DNA from: Metellina segmentata | Taxonomy: Eukaryota; Arthropoda; Arachnida; Araneae; Tetragnathidae | Direction of reading: 5' to 3' | Assembly: GCA_947359465.1 (NCBI GenBank) | Contig: OX375877.1 | Location: 67,992,698 to 68,056,697 of the forward strand | DNA length: 64,000 nt | In this document: piece after piece, positions 1-12,300 of the stretch | Layout: each line of letters opens with the position of its first letter | Position numbering within the stretch: the stretch's first letter is position 1 | The notes under the pieces: generated by a model | What the model was told of the DNA's origin: nothing | The model's input: only the letters and a program-made list of their open reading frames with translations | Database searches by the model: none | Translations under genes and position numbers: made by a program

Positions 1-788
1 ATGGATTGAGATCCGGAGAGAATGGAGGCCAAGGTATTCCGGTGACTGTCTATTTGTTTAGAGCAATGAATCTGACGCTGAGGTGTGTTCGGGCACAATC
101 TTGCTTAAGCCACGAAGTGTCTGGTGCAACCTCGTTGTTCTAATGAATGCATGTGTGTTACTCGAATTTCCTCCTTCAACAGGCTACTACTAAACTTCCT
201 TCCACGTTTTGCCAGTGGAGGAGACAGAAGTTTGAACAATAGCTACTTCTCAGCTGTATTTATGATCCCGGATACTACAGCGCTATCTATTAGCCAGAGT
301 TGTAACTAATTTTTCAACGGGTCTATTTTAAATTTCCGACCTGTCCATTAAATGCACTGCTTGTTTCATATTTCTATCGATCAGGGTTTCGTCGTTAAGT
401 CATTTGAAAGTTAGGGAGTCCTTTCTAAAACACCCTGTAAGTTGAACCATCATAAGAGCTTCAAAATAAAACCAAAATTTTGCACAAAGGTAAGAGCTGT
501 ATTCAAATCTGAAAAGAGTATGAGAAAGAGAGAGAGAGAGATTTTACCAAAAATATCTATCTCTTATTAAGTGAAATATTAAGTGATTATTTCTCTCTCA
601 TATTTTGTGTCACTTGGTTTGTATTTTTTGGCAGTAATTTAAAATAAAAGTATTCTGTTACTCGTTTCAGTCATTATTCTGGGTTAATATGGATGGGTTG
701 ATTCTCAAAGTTGTCCTTTTCTAATAGATTGTAGAAAATTCGAATATAAATTAAGTAATATTGTATAAATTGCTAATTTAATTTTTCT
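1..788. other. Intergenic or intronic, no gene recognised
   Basis: AT-rich sequence with only one short open frame (124-309), which has no recognisable motif. A short GA run lies near 525-540. A strong splice-donor-like site (AAAG then GTAAG) sits near 490, but no ATG or protein-like frame leads into it, so I do not call an exon. Confidence 0.5.
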
Positions 789-955
789 GCGTTGGCTTGA
801 TGTGGAAGTTTGGGTAGTGGGATTGCCATCTAGGTGTGACCTCGTCATCTGACCGTGATTCAAAATTACATGCTGTTCTCAAATCTTTCCCTTCACATTT
901 GAATGCAGACCGTAGTCAATAACTCGTCGTATTGCACCAGTGGGACGTTTGTTAA
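789..955 (+). mobile_element. Truncated tRNA-derived SINE (family A)
   Basis: Matches the 3' body of the dominant SINE of this window: a block beginning GTTGGCTTGATGTGGAAG, then the CTCGTCATCTGACCGTG core, then a degenerate form of the tail block that reads CAATAGCCCGTTGTGTTGC in better copies. The tRNA-like head is missing. It is one of about 16 copies; the reference full-length copy is at 32261-32593. Confidence 0.75.
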
Positions 956-3613
956 AATACTTTTCCCTGTATTCTTTAGTAAGGATTGTTCGCAAACACT
1001 GTTTAAATTTTCATTGTGATATTCTGGAGTTTACATTAGGGATAAAGTTGAGTATGAAGTTGCCTAGCACATAAGGTCAGAAATTTCCTTAGCATCTCGT
1101 TATACGTAGAGTGATTAGATGGGGACAGCGGTACATCAGTTACTCATATCACAAGCAGTGGATAATTATAATATTTAGTTGTTTGCATTTATTCACTGTA
1201 TTACATGGCAATTAAATTACGTAGCAAAACAAAATGGAAAAACTATAAGACAAAAGAAATATTTGAAAAACATCGAAATACCATTTCATCCCTGGAGCTA
1301 CAAAAGTGATGTCACTCAAATTCTACAAATTACCAAAAGACGTCAAAGAAAATTTATCTGTTCCATTTACTATTGAGAAACAATTGTTGTTTGGAAAGAA
1401 CTCGCTTATAAACATTTAATAAATAGATTAGTTTTATTCCCCAAAATGTCAATTTTTAAATATGACATTTCTCAAGAACGTAAAAACCATATTCTTTGTT
1501 TGAGTCTCAATACCAATTGGAATAAAATTCGTATAAATTCTTAAATTTCTAGTAAATAAAAGCAGAACCTCGCTAAAGTTCGAATTCTACCAACACATCT
1601 TTTGGTCTAAAAGTGTCTCAGAGATCAATTAAGATGTCACCCTCAGTATGATGTACACCTAGAGTATACTTTCGACTTTATAACACTCTATTAATAAAAA
1701 ATAAACTTGACAGCTGTCCATCAAAATTTGAAACTCGATCGATTTGAATAAATTCAGCTGTTTAATCGGTACTGTGGAAACTTTTACATTCCACGTCAAA
1801 GTCTTCAAAACGTAGCTTAAAACGTCCCTCGCATGCTTAGCGTTTTCAAAAATTCCATGTTCATTTTCAGGACTGAATTGTTTTGTATTTTTGAATTTTG
1901 TCATCTTAATGACCTTGTGCTTTTCTCCTCTTCGGATTTGTTTTGTGTTAATTTGTATTGTGTTCTATACATTAAATTCTGCTTTTATGGTTCTAAGGGA
2001 AGAATATAGCGAGCTGAAAACAGTTGCTTTGACCTATAATTTCATACTGATATGCCGTGCTAATTTAAAGAGCTCAGCGTTTGAGAGATTTCCAGCTTCA
2101 TTTAAACAGATTTTCCGCTTTATGTCTAACATTTGTTACTTGTTTCAGAAAACCCTATCTACTTTCCCAACTACGCAGTTTACAATATGAGTTCTAATTA
2201 TGCAAATTGACCAATTCGTCACCAATGAGTCTCATTTAAAAAAATTAATTTGCGGTCTATAAAAAAGACTAAAGAAGAAGTATTCAGTTAAAAGTATTCA
2301 TTTAAGACAGTCAGACCTTGCTGGTCAAAAGAGAAAAATTAAGAATATTTTAGAAAGTTATTCTAACGACAATGGTATTTGTAATTTATCCCGTTTCATT
2401 AACAATGGACCTTTTATTTGGCGTTAATGGAATAAAGAGACCAGATTTATAAGAAGTTACACTATTTTTCTTCAATTTAGGAAAGTAAATATAAATTTAT
2501 ATTAGATTTCTGAACAATGTATCTCCCTAGCAACCACATAAAATAGCTGAAGGTATTTTTCCTTTTCGACGTATTTTGTTGTATGCTCTAAATTCTATAA
2601 ATAATTTGTGACAGAAAAAGGTTTTAAAAGTGTTTGTTCTTAGGCAAGAATTTCGGAATTAGGCTTTTACTTTCTATGAGTACATGTTAATTAATTAGGC
2701 ATAATGGAAACTTTGAATTTCATGCAATTATAAAAGTGCATTGCTATTTACAACGTGGTAGAAAATTAACTTAATATTAATTTGATGAAACCTTTTAATT
2801 CCCCTCCCCCCATGAAATAAAATTTTATCACCTCCATGTACTTCTTCATAACAAACTTGACTTGCGAGCAAAAGATCGTTTGCAGAAATGGTATCATCAA
2901 TGGCGCACGTTAAGGTCCTGAAGTAACATCAGAATTATGAACGTAAATATTCTATGAAGTAATAAATAAACAGATTACATTAACATTCAATTCTGTTCAT
3001 AATAAAACTTATACTGCCGTTAATATCGCGACAAGACGTATAGCTCTTAGGACAGACAGGAAACTGTTATTAGTTCCAAGAAATAACTGGGCATTATATG
3101 GCGTTCATACAAATATGTTAATACATTTTTTTTAAGTAATTATTTTTTCTATTGCCTTTCCAAGTTAAATTTCGAGGTAATAAAAAGTTTTTGCTTTCAA
3201 TAACGAGTGAAGTATTCATGTCAACGTAGTCAATTTTTACTTTGAATATAAGTATTGCAACTTGGTGAATGAAATGTTCCTGAAAGATTGTAATACATAA
3301 AGATTTTTTTTATATTTCCTGATACATTAACCGTCAGTGCGTTAAATATTCGTATTTAAACATTTTAAAGAGTTGAATTTAATTTCGCTTAAAACTAACA
3401 CACACACTTTATGTTATATCTATAGGTGATTGTAAATTTAATTTCGATACGCTTGATCAATTTTGATGTCTATCTTAATTTAAATACTTAGAATATATAA
3501 ATGTATAGATTTTATGGATATATATCGAGTATATGTAAATTAAACTGTTACATATGAAAGTGTCTAATCACTTACGCCCCCGTCTGGGAGTCCTTCTCTT
3601 TCATCATATATCT
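956..3613. other. No gene recognised
   Basis: AT-rich DNA with small open frames at 1179-1376, 1659-1904 and 1891-2190. None has a recognisable domain or convincing codon pattern. The missing first exon of the 6317-13525 gene could lie here, but I could not identify it. Confidence 0.45.
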
Positions 3614-5209
3614 CAGTACACAGTGAGACAAATTTAAAAAAAAAAGCATTATTTAAGAGCTAAATACAATCGACTGAGAAATTTAGTTATTTTATGTTAA
3701 AATCTGTTTTATTGGTCATATCTTCCACAGAAAATTTATTAATACATATAGACAGAAACCAGAAATAATTAACGTTAAAATAATATCAGCATTCGTCTCA
3801 CTGTGTACCACACCTCGTACACAGTGAGACATTGCTAATTTATTTATTTAAAAAATATATTACCATAATACTAAACATAAACAATGGTTCATTATACACA
3901 AGTTTTCATAAAGTAATCAATTGTCAATCTTGGAAAAGTCACGGAACATTTATTTGGTCAAGCCGCACTTCAAAACGGACATAACCTGACAATCTTTTTG
4001 TTGTCATGGGCATTAGCTGAGGTAGAACCATGACAATATCCAATTTATTTACAGAGGCCACATCTGGAATGTTTGGCTTCACAAAAGCATTATATTTCTC
4101 ACTTTTGCTATTACTTCGATGTAGAAAACCCCTTAACCATTCTATACCTGCAGACTTTGAAACCTCACAGGACTCTGGACATTTTATGTTATTCTTTTTT
4201 GCCATTTCATAGGCAACTTTTCGAACAGCAATTGTTGAAAATCCATAGCACATTCTACTGCATGTTTCAATGTATTCTGTAAATGTCTGACGTGCACTGT
4301 AATGTGGCTGCATTCGTATATCAACATCTGGATTTTCTTTTTCTTGACATATCTATACAACGTTTGAAAGGGGACATTTTCCTTTTTAGCTGCTTTTTGA
4401 ATGGAGTACTTTTCCTGTAGGACTAATTTCACAGCTGCAGCCATCTGTTCTTCTCCAGTTGTTTCAATTTTCCTTGGAAAATTCTTAGGCCGTACCATCA
4501 TAACTCTGAAAAAAAAACACATTATTACCAGAAAATATTTAAATAACATTATTAATGATAGTCTCGGCTCTATGCATCTGTACAGCAATATTACAAGCTA
4601 AGATGTTAAATCACAAGTTACAATTTTAAAATGTAAAATTCATTATATTGTGTTAGAGCAAAATTTTAGCAATTCAAAATTGAGTTGATAAAAATTAAGA
4701 AAATTCGTAATGCTAAATATATTTTATACAGTAACAAATACATTACAGTAACATTTAATGCATATTACTATCATGGAATAAATATAGTTATCATAGTACA
4801 CAGTGAGACACTGTTTCACTCTGTACCACTGTTCCTTGTCTCACTGTGTACCATTTCACTTCGTTAAAAAAATGGCTAAATATATCCCTTCCATTGTTTT
4901 TCTTTAATTAAATCCTTGGTATTAAGTGGAGAAATAGTGTGGCATATATATAATATTCAATCCCAAATAATAGATACAATTAAACTGAAGATATGTGATA
5001 TATAACAGAGATAAATAACTTACTTTTAGGTTAAAAAAAATCACTTTCGTTTCATAGCTTCCAACAGAACGAACATCCATGCTTGAAATATGGGCGGCAA
5101 TTACTCCAAACAAAGCGTCACTGAACAGCCTGGCATCTAGCGGCACAAACATAAACTTCATTATAAAAGACTTTCTGTTTCACTGTGTACCCTGTTTCAC
5201 TGTGTACTA
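3614..5209 (-). mobile_element. Degenerate pogo/Tigger-like DNA transposon
   Basis: A region of about 1.6 kb bounded at both ends by the motif GTACACAGTGAGAC (plus orientation at 3616-3629; inverted, as GTTTCACTGTGTACC, at 5177-5191 and again at 5194-5207). The same motif also occurs at 3795-3809 (inverted), 3817-3830, 4796-4809, 4813-4827 (inverted, one mismatch) and 4838-4852 (inverted). The minus strand carries the DNA-binding half of a pogo-type transposase. Terminal motif clusters plus such a transposase suggest an internally rearranged pogo-like element; the exact ends and a clean TA target duplication could not be fixed. Confidence 0.65.
3939..4498 (-). pseudogene. Pogo-type transposase, DNA-binding part, frameshifted
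   Basis: Reading down the minus strand from the ATG at 4498, the product starts MVRPKNFPRK, continues into a psq-type helix-turn-helix (YSIQKAAKKENVPFQTLYRY) and then shifts frame near 4310-4350. In the new frame it enters a CENP-B/pogo-type second DNA-binding domain (TEYIETCSRM, AYEMAKKNNIKCPES, AGIEWLRGFLHRSN). This domain order is typical of pogo/Tigger/jerky transposases. The DDE catalytic domain that should follow is absent; the frame ends at 3939 without it. A splice-acceptor-like tract lies just 5' of the ATG (4500-4515 on the minus strand), so the transposon may have had an upstream exon; the open frame at 4922-5161 is a candidate. With a frameshift and no catalytic core it cannot be active. 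Confidence 0.72.
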
Positions 5210-5354
5210 CTCTCCCCTATTATTTATTTTAGAATTTATTATCTGTTTGAAAACATTTGATGCTAAATTGAATACTGTAGGTTGTACAACTTTGTCTTTT
5301 CAAGGAATTATAAATTTATTTATTTATTATGTAATATGACTTATTTATTTTTAG

Positions 5355-5435
5355 GTGTGTTTCTCTTTCATTTTCATTGTATCATCAACTGGACAGAATG
5401 TTGCTCGAATTGATTTTCAGAGAAGAAATCATAAA
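5355..5435 (+). CDS. Signal-peptide exon of the giant secreted protein
   Basis: An 81-base exon between an acceptor (TTATTTTTAG ending at 5354) and a donor (GTAAGA from 5436). In the frame that joins in phase 0 to the next exon it reads VCFSFIFIVSSTG and then QNVARIDFQRRNHK. That is a hydrophobic run ending in small residues, as in the end of a signal peptide, followed by a polar stretch. Both junctions are phase 0. The initiating ATG must be in a further upstream exon, which I did not find. A mariner remnant sits in the intron between this exon and 6317. The call rests on splice consensus, frame continuity and the hydrophobic peptide; no transcript evidence is available. Confidence 0.62.
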
Positions 5436-5680
5436 GTAAGAAGTTTGAATTTTATAATGTATTTAAAATCAAATATGTCCAGCAAAGCTTTCAAATTTCT
5501 TCGGGTAATCTAAAATGCTTATGTATCTTGCTTATCCAATTCTAATGATGTATTTCATGGGGCACTCAAATCTTGAATTTATCCAAACTACAATTAATTT
5601 TACATTTTATTATATTTAAAAAAATTTACTTGAACTGCTGGATTTTAACATTAGAAATTACTTTTGACTCTAACCATATA

Positions 5681-6087
5681 CGAGGGCTGTTCAATAAAGA
5701 ATGATCATAATTTTTTTTAAAGTGATTAACAAATCAAGAAAAATAAAATTTTGATTGAATATGTAGCGGGATAAGTGTAGAATAGATAGAGCAAGTTTCA
5801 GGGTCCTGATTTTAGCCCATACGATTTTTTTCTTTTCCGAATTTGAAGAAACACCCTCAGGAAAAGCGGCTTTCAACATCACAAGCAGTGGTAAAAGTTA
5901 TGGAGGCGATTTTGAAGGACCTGTCAAAAAATGGCTTTCCAGCATGTGTTTGAAGACTGGAAAAGAGGTGCGATTAGTGCATTCTATGTAATGGGGAGTA
6001 TTTTGAGAAAGAAAATAAAAATTTGGAAGATTAGTACAGACAATTATTTTTATTAATTTATGATCATTCTTTATTGAACAGCCCTCG
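5681..6087 (+). mobile_element. Internally deleted mariner element in an intron
   Basis: Perfect ~30-bp terminal inverted repeats begin CGAGGGCTGTTCAATAAAGA, at 5681-5710 and inverted at 6058-6087. A TA dinucleotide flanks each side (5679-5680 and 6088-6089), as expected for Tc1/mariner insertion. Between them, broken plus-strand frames recall the C-terminus of mariner transposase: a SPYDFFLF block near 5815, matching the usual SPD-x-x-PSDFFLFP catalytic region, and a GEYFE-like end near 5990. The catalytic domain start and N-terminal DNA-binding domain are gone. At ~407 bp against ~1.3 kb for intact mariners, it is a non-autonomous derivative. Confidence 0.85.
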
Positions 6088-6316
6088 TAGTTTTCAAGGA
6101 AATCGAAATGAATGGTAAACAAATCAAACAGATATTTTTTTGAAATTTGATACAAATTAGTGGTTATTATTTTCTTTGATGTAATGGTATTTAATATCGT
6201 AATATGCGTAGCCTTTATTACTTAATTACTCAGAGTACCTTAGCAAGGATTCAAATCATTCACTCTTGCAAAAAAGATAATCAAGTGTTAAACTATTTAA
6301 AAATTTGCTTTTATAG

Positions 6317-9300
6317 GATAAAACTGGAGAAGTCACAGCAGGACACTTAGCCAAAGAAGTCAACACACCTGTTTCCGAAATCTCTTCTAGAGAACCTTAC
6401 AACCGAGAGCTATTCGATGGGACAACAAAAGTACAAAATACTATGGACAAAAGAGAACTACAAAATAATGTCCATTCCATCGCAGCAATTATTGATGAGA
6501 ATCTTAGCCTAAAATCCACCGGTTTTGGCGCTAGAATAAAAAAACTACCTCCTCCAGTCTCAAATCCCGAGAATGGAATATTCTCAAATGGAAGAAATGT
6601 TACATCCCTATCTTTGCATAGTCGTCCAAAAGAATATTCAAGGTCAACAAGTAAGAAGCCGTCGTCCATTGTCTCATTTAGGTCTTCTCTGAAACCAAAG
6701 CCTAACCAGCATAAGACTGTTTCTATCAGTAAAGAAGATCCACAACCTGAAAAATCAGTACAATATAACATCCGATCTCCTGAGAATGAAAGTCCAATCT
6801 TTGCTTCTAGACGAACTACAACTAAATCTCGTCGTTTTAGAAAACCCGGCAGTTCAGGAAATTTGACACGAGTGCACAGTAATGAGAACACTGAAATACA
6901 GGACGTGACTAATGTAACAGAACCATCAGTAATATCCAATGCTGAGCAGAATCAAGAGCAATCAGTTGAAATTCCAGAAGATGCTGAATCCTTTCGACAA
7001 TCCCAAAGTCTGCCAACTGAAGGCAAAACAATTAGTGAACATGGACATACCAGACTTTCTAATAATGGAAGTATTCATAGCTCACTTTTCTCTTCCCGGC
7101 GAACGATTGCTAAATCTCGTCGCTTCGGAAAACCAGATAATTCAAGAAATTTGCCTCAAGTACATAGCATGGTAAAGCCTGAGTTACAGGATATTGATGA
7201 TGTGAAGGAACCATCAGCGGGGATCGCCAGTATTGAAGTAAAGGAGAAACCGACTGAATTTCCTATAGCTATTGTATCATTTCGACCACCCCCAAGTCCA
7301 TTATCAAGTCTAACAACTGAAGACAGCACAAGCAGTGAGAACGAACACACGAGACTTCCAAAAAACGAAAGTATTTCAATTGTTTCTGCTTTGAGAACTA
7401 CTGCTAAATCTCGTCGCTTAAGAAAACCAGGTAGTTCAAAATATTTACAAGTACATAGAAGTGAGAGTCCGGAACTGCACAATACAAATAACAGAGGAGA
7501 TCCAGCACTGATCACCACACAGAGAACTAAGAAAACGAAGAACCAACCAACTCAACTTCCAACAACAGAACCTTTTAGATCTCCCCAAACACATATATCT
7601 AGCCCCACGACAGATGACAAAGATGTTAGTGAGCATGATGGTCAACTTGAAAAATCTGACGAATATGTGAATAGTCGATTCTCACCATCTGGTAAAGATT
7701 ATAATCCAGTTTCAACCATTGTCCCTATTGATCAAACTTTTTACGAACCTCGTCGTATTAGGAAACCAAACGAATCCAAGCCTTTATCGAAAGTAAATAT
7801 CACTAGGTCTCGAAACTTCCAAAACCGAAACAATGTTAGAACTCCATCAGGGAACATAAATTCAAAACAAGAAACGAAACAACCCATTAAGGATCCTTTG
7901 ACCTTTGTTCCATTTAGATCTCAATCCCACATTTTAAGTCCTGTTACTGAAACGAAGGTAGAAAATAATGAACAGGATATATATGAAAAGTCCTATACAA
8001 ATACTCGATATTCATCTAAAGGAAAGAATAAATTTACTTCTGAATCGCCTCTTGTTTCAATTAGTCAAGCAACTAATAAACGTCGCACAACGATACCAAG
8101 TGTTCCCAGCCATTTCTCTCCAAAACATGGTTCTAGCACTCAAGAATATCGAAACAACGAACAAGATATACGGAATGAAGAGTCCAACGAATATGCAAAC
8201 ATTCAGACGCCATCTGAAAAGGGAAAGGAATTGACTCGGAACTCATTCATTTCCTCATCTAACAAAGCATCACACAAGCGTCGTACAACTCCAAGTGTTT
8301 TCAGCCCTTTCTCTCAAAAACACGACTCCAACTATAAAGAATATACAAAAACTGGTCAAGAAGAGTCAAACAAAGATTCAAACATTCAGCCGCCATCTGA
8401 AAATGGAAAGGAATTGACTCGGAACTCATTCCTTTCCTCATCTAACAAAGCATCACACAAGCGTCGTACAACTCCAAGTGTTTTCAGACCTTTCTCCCAA
8501 AAACATAACTCTAACTATCAAGAATATACAAAAACTGGTCAAGAAGAGTCAAACAAAGATTCAAACATTCAGCCGCCATCTGAAAATGGAAAGGAATTGA
8601 CTCGGAACTCATTCCTTTCCTCATCTAACAAAGCATCACACAAGCGTCGTACAACTCCAAGTGTTTTCAGACCATTCACTCAAAAACATAACTCTAACTA
8701 TCAAGAATATACAAAAACTGGTCAAGAAGAGTCAAACAAATATTTAAACACTCAACTTCCATCTGAAGAGATAGAGGAATTGACTCGGGACTCATCCTCT
8801 CTTACCCCAAATAATGAAGCATCGCATACAACGGGACAAAGAGATTCCAGCCATTTCTCGCAAAAATATGGTTCTAGCTCTCAAGAATCTAAAAGCAATG
8901 AACAGAGTATACAGCGTGAAGAGTCTAACAAATACTCAAACACTAGACCTCTATCTGAGAGGATGAAGGAACTGACTTGGGATTCATCCTTTTCCTCAAG
9001 TAATAAAGCATCGCACAGGCGTCGTACATCGAAACCAAGTTTAAAGAGCAACTTTCCTCAAGAACACGACTTTAGCTATCAAGAATACAGAAATAACACA
9101 AGAACTCAATCAGACTTCAGTATTAAAGAAAGAGGAAATGAACAATCAATTGATGTACCAAAGCAAGAATATTCATTTAGGTCATCTCAAGTTCCATTAT
9201 CAACTAAAACATCTGATACAGAAGACCAAGAGTTTAGAAAATTCACACAGTATGAGAACGGGCGGTCTCCGTCTAAAACTTTTAAAGATGAGCATATTAG

Positions 9301-12300
9301 AAGTTCTCCTACTCATCTTCCTGCAAAAGTATTTGAACCAGTTCGTATCACAAAATCTAAGGACGATGGATACTTGCCTAAGACAGATATGCCCATCAAT
9401 CGGAAATTAAAAAATAATTATACGATTAGAACACCTGTTCAAGTCAAAAAACATCACGACGATTCCTACGCTCCATCTGAGATTCCTGCACCTGTAGTTT
9501 TGTTGAGAAATGCTCCAGATCATGTTACCTTTCCACTGTCAGATGAGGCTTATACAGAAGAAGAAACTGTAGACAAATCTTCAATGGAATTGTTATCGGA
9601 ACCTGTTTCGAATTTACAACTATTTTCTGATGGTCAGGTTTATAACTCATATCCCAATAACAAAGGACATACAATCGAACCCTCTTCAGAATTTGAGAAC
9701 GCAGGCCAATTAGTTAACATATATAATTATCCTCGATATAAAGCGGAAGTCAACAGAATGGATGTTTGGAACGAAAGACCGATTTCACAGGGCAATTCCA
9801 AATCATTTTCAGTTCCACATAATTTAGCGTCGTTCAAAAATACTTCTTCCCAGCTAAACAAAGAGATCCAAGCTAAAAATCAACAAATCTTTACTGAAAA
9901 TCCATCATTAGTAACAAAAACTACTTCCAGATTTGATTCGCCAAATGCCAACCCTGGGGATCGACATATCAACACGCTTTCGCCAATTCTACGACATGTT
10001 TCAAATTTATCATTGGCATCTCAAATTAAATTCCTACACAACAGCTTAAATCATAAGAATGTTGAAGTTTTGAGTGCTTCCAAGACTAATCGAGTTCCAT
10101 CTCAATCAGTTCCTCTTCCTTCTGTTCCAACAGCACAGCCCGCATATATTAAATACTTTAAACCGACAGTTCAAGATCGATCGAGATCTCCTTCTCGGTC
10201 AAAGTCGTTTATCTCTTCTCCTATGTCAACGATATTTGACTCTTCAACTGAAAACGGTCAGTATTATCACTACGTGATGAACATGGGTCGTAAATCTGAA
10301 GTAAATCCTCATAAAAGGACACCAACAACATTACATTCTACTGGGAATGGTTTGTTCAAAATATTGAACGAAACTAGAATTAATCTCCAACCTAATTCAC
10401 AAACCATATCGGAAAGTGCACCACATAATGTATCGAAAGCTGAGATGCAAACATCTACGGACTCCTTGATTTCACCACCAAAAAATCCAACACAATTTTA
10501 TAAAAATCAACCGGGTTCTTTCAAAGTAAATACGCCAGGTGTTACCAATTCATCACAACTCCTTGAATACCTCCCGGAAAAAATGCAAATCAATGAAATG
10601 AATTTGACTATGGAAAAGAATATAGTTGCTCCCAATGTAAGTCATGAGTTGAAATCATCTATCGCTACCGATAATATAGTCAGTACGCCTAAGCAAATAT
10701 CTTTTTTGCTCAAAGAAATATTGACAACCGAGACTATTCCAGAGCTTACCACTGTATCAACTATAGAAGACATTTTTGATCTCACTGTGGATAACAATGC
10801 GTCATTGATTCAGGATTCTAATTTTGAAAAGAAGGAAACAATTCAACTATCTAGGGATATTAAAAAAGAAGTAACGCCCTTGTATATAACGACAGACCAG
10901 GCTCCACTGATCACGTTGTTGGTGTCCAAGAATCTATTGATCACGAATATACCAGAACAGGATAAAGAAAATGTAACGACCAGTGACATTGTGAATTCAT
11001 CGCCGAGAAATGTTATCAACAAACCTAACTTTATTCCTGAAAGTACAATTTCTGTCACTGCATCCTATTCTGAAACTACACCGAATCCTGTGATAACCAA
11101 TGCACATAACGTTACTATGATACCCATTCGTGACTCTTCGAATCTACTCACTATACTAGCAATGACTGTCAACAACAGTGAAAAATACATTACTCCTGAA
11201 TCTGAAAACCTTACAGCCGTAAATATTGATTTAAAAAGCACCGAAAGTGTAAGTTCTACAGCTTATATTTCTACAGCAGAATCTTTCAGTTCTACAACCG
11301 AATATTTCAATGTCTCTGACGCTGTAACTGATTCACCTGTTTCTTTCACAACAGTCTCATCTTTCATTGCAGAAATATCAAGTAATTTCACTGCACATGA
11401 TACAACAGCAAGTGAAATTTCAGATAGTTCAGACTCAGTGACCAATACTATTGAAGAAACTGTGGCTATTTCTAATCCTGTTCCACAAAATGAATTCCAA
11501 AATTCAAGTATCGGATCAACTATTATCGTAGGTAATGTTCCCATGCTTGAAATTTTAATAGAAAGAACGGAAATGAAGGATTTCATGTCAAGAATAAATA
11601 ACATGCCTATTATAATTAGAGTACTTAATCCAATGAATCAGTCAGTTCAGCAGTTTCAGACAAAGTCAGAAATACTCGTCGCGTCAAATGAGAATTTAGA
11701 AGATCGTTCTGAAAACGGAGCTGTTCCTATTTCTCATGGTACTACAAAATCCCTGAGTGATACATTTTACGAAAACACGATGTCAAAGTCTGCAGAAGCC
11801 TTGCAAGAAAACACTGCTCCTTTTGAAAATACGGAAGCAAATACATTTCTAAATGAAGTTGGTGAGGCTGTATTTTCTGACGATGCTGAGTTGAAAAATT
11901 CTACATTGTCTATGGATACCTCAAATATCACTGTAAACACACTCGTAAAGGATGCGTTCACCGTGCCTCGAGTCAGAGTTATAACAAAAGAGGATGACAT
12001 CCAAAGACACCCTCCAAGGCTTCAAGAAAAAGTAAACCATAAATATTATGATACCCTTCCTGATTTGGAACAATCTTTTCAGATGAATTCCGAACTTGAA
12101 TTCGAAATGCATGACCCACTAGCTGACAATCCACAATTCTCTTCTACTACCCCAGATACTTCTAATATCCCTTACCCAATATTTAGAACAGAAAACCACA
12201 AAAACATGGAAGATAATATCCAGAAACTAATGCAATTCTCTTCTACTACTCCAGATACTTCTGATATCCCATATCCAATAATTAGAACGGAACAATACGA

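Noticed and set aside
5079..5339. 86-codon frame just upstream of the signal-peptide exon
   Set aside because: Most of it overlaps the right end of the pogo-like element and it stops before the acceptor at 5354; it cannot be joined in frame as a signal-peptide start.
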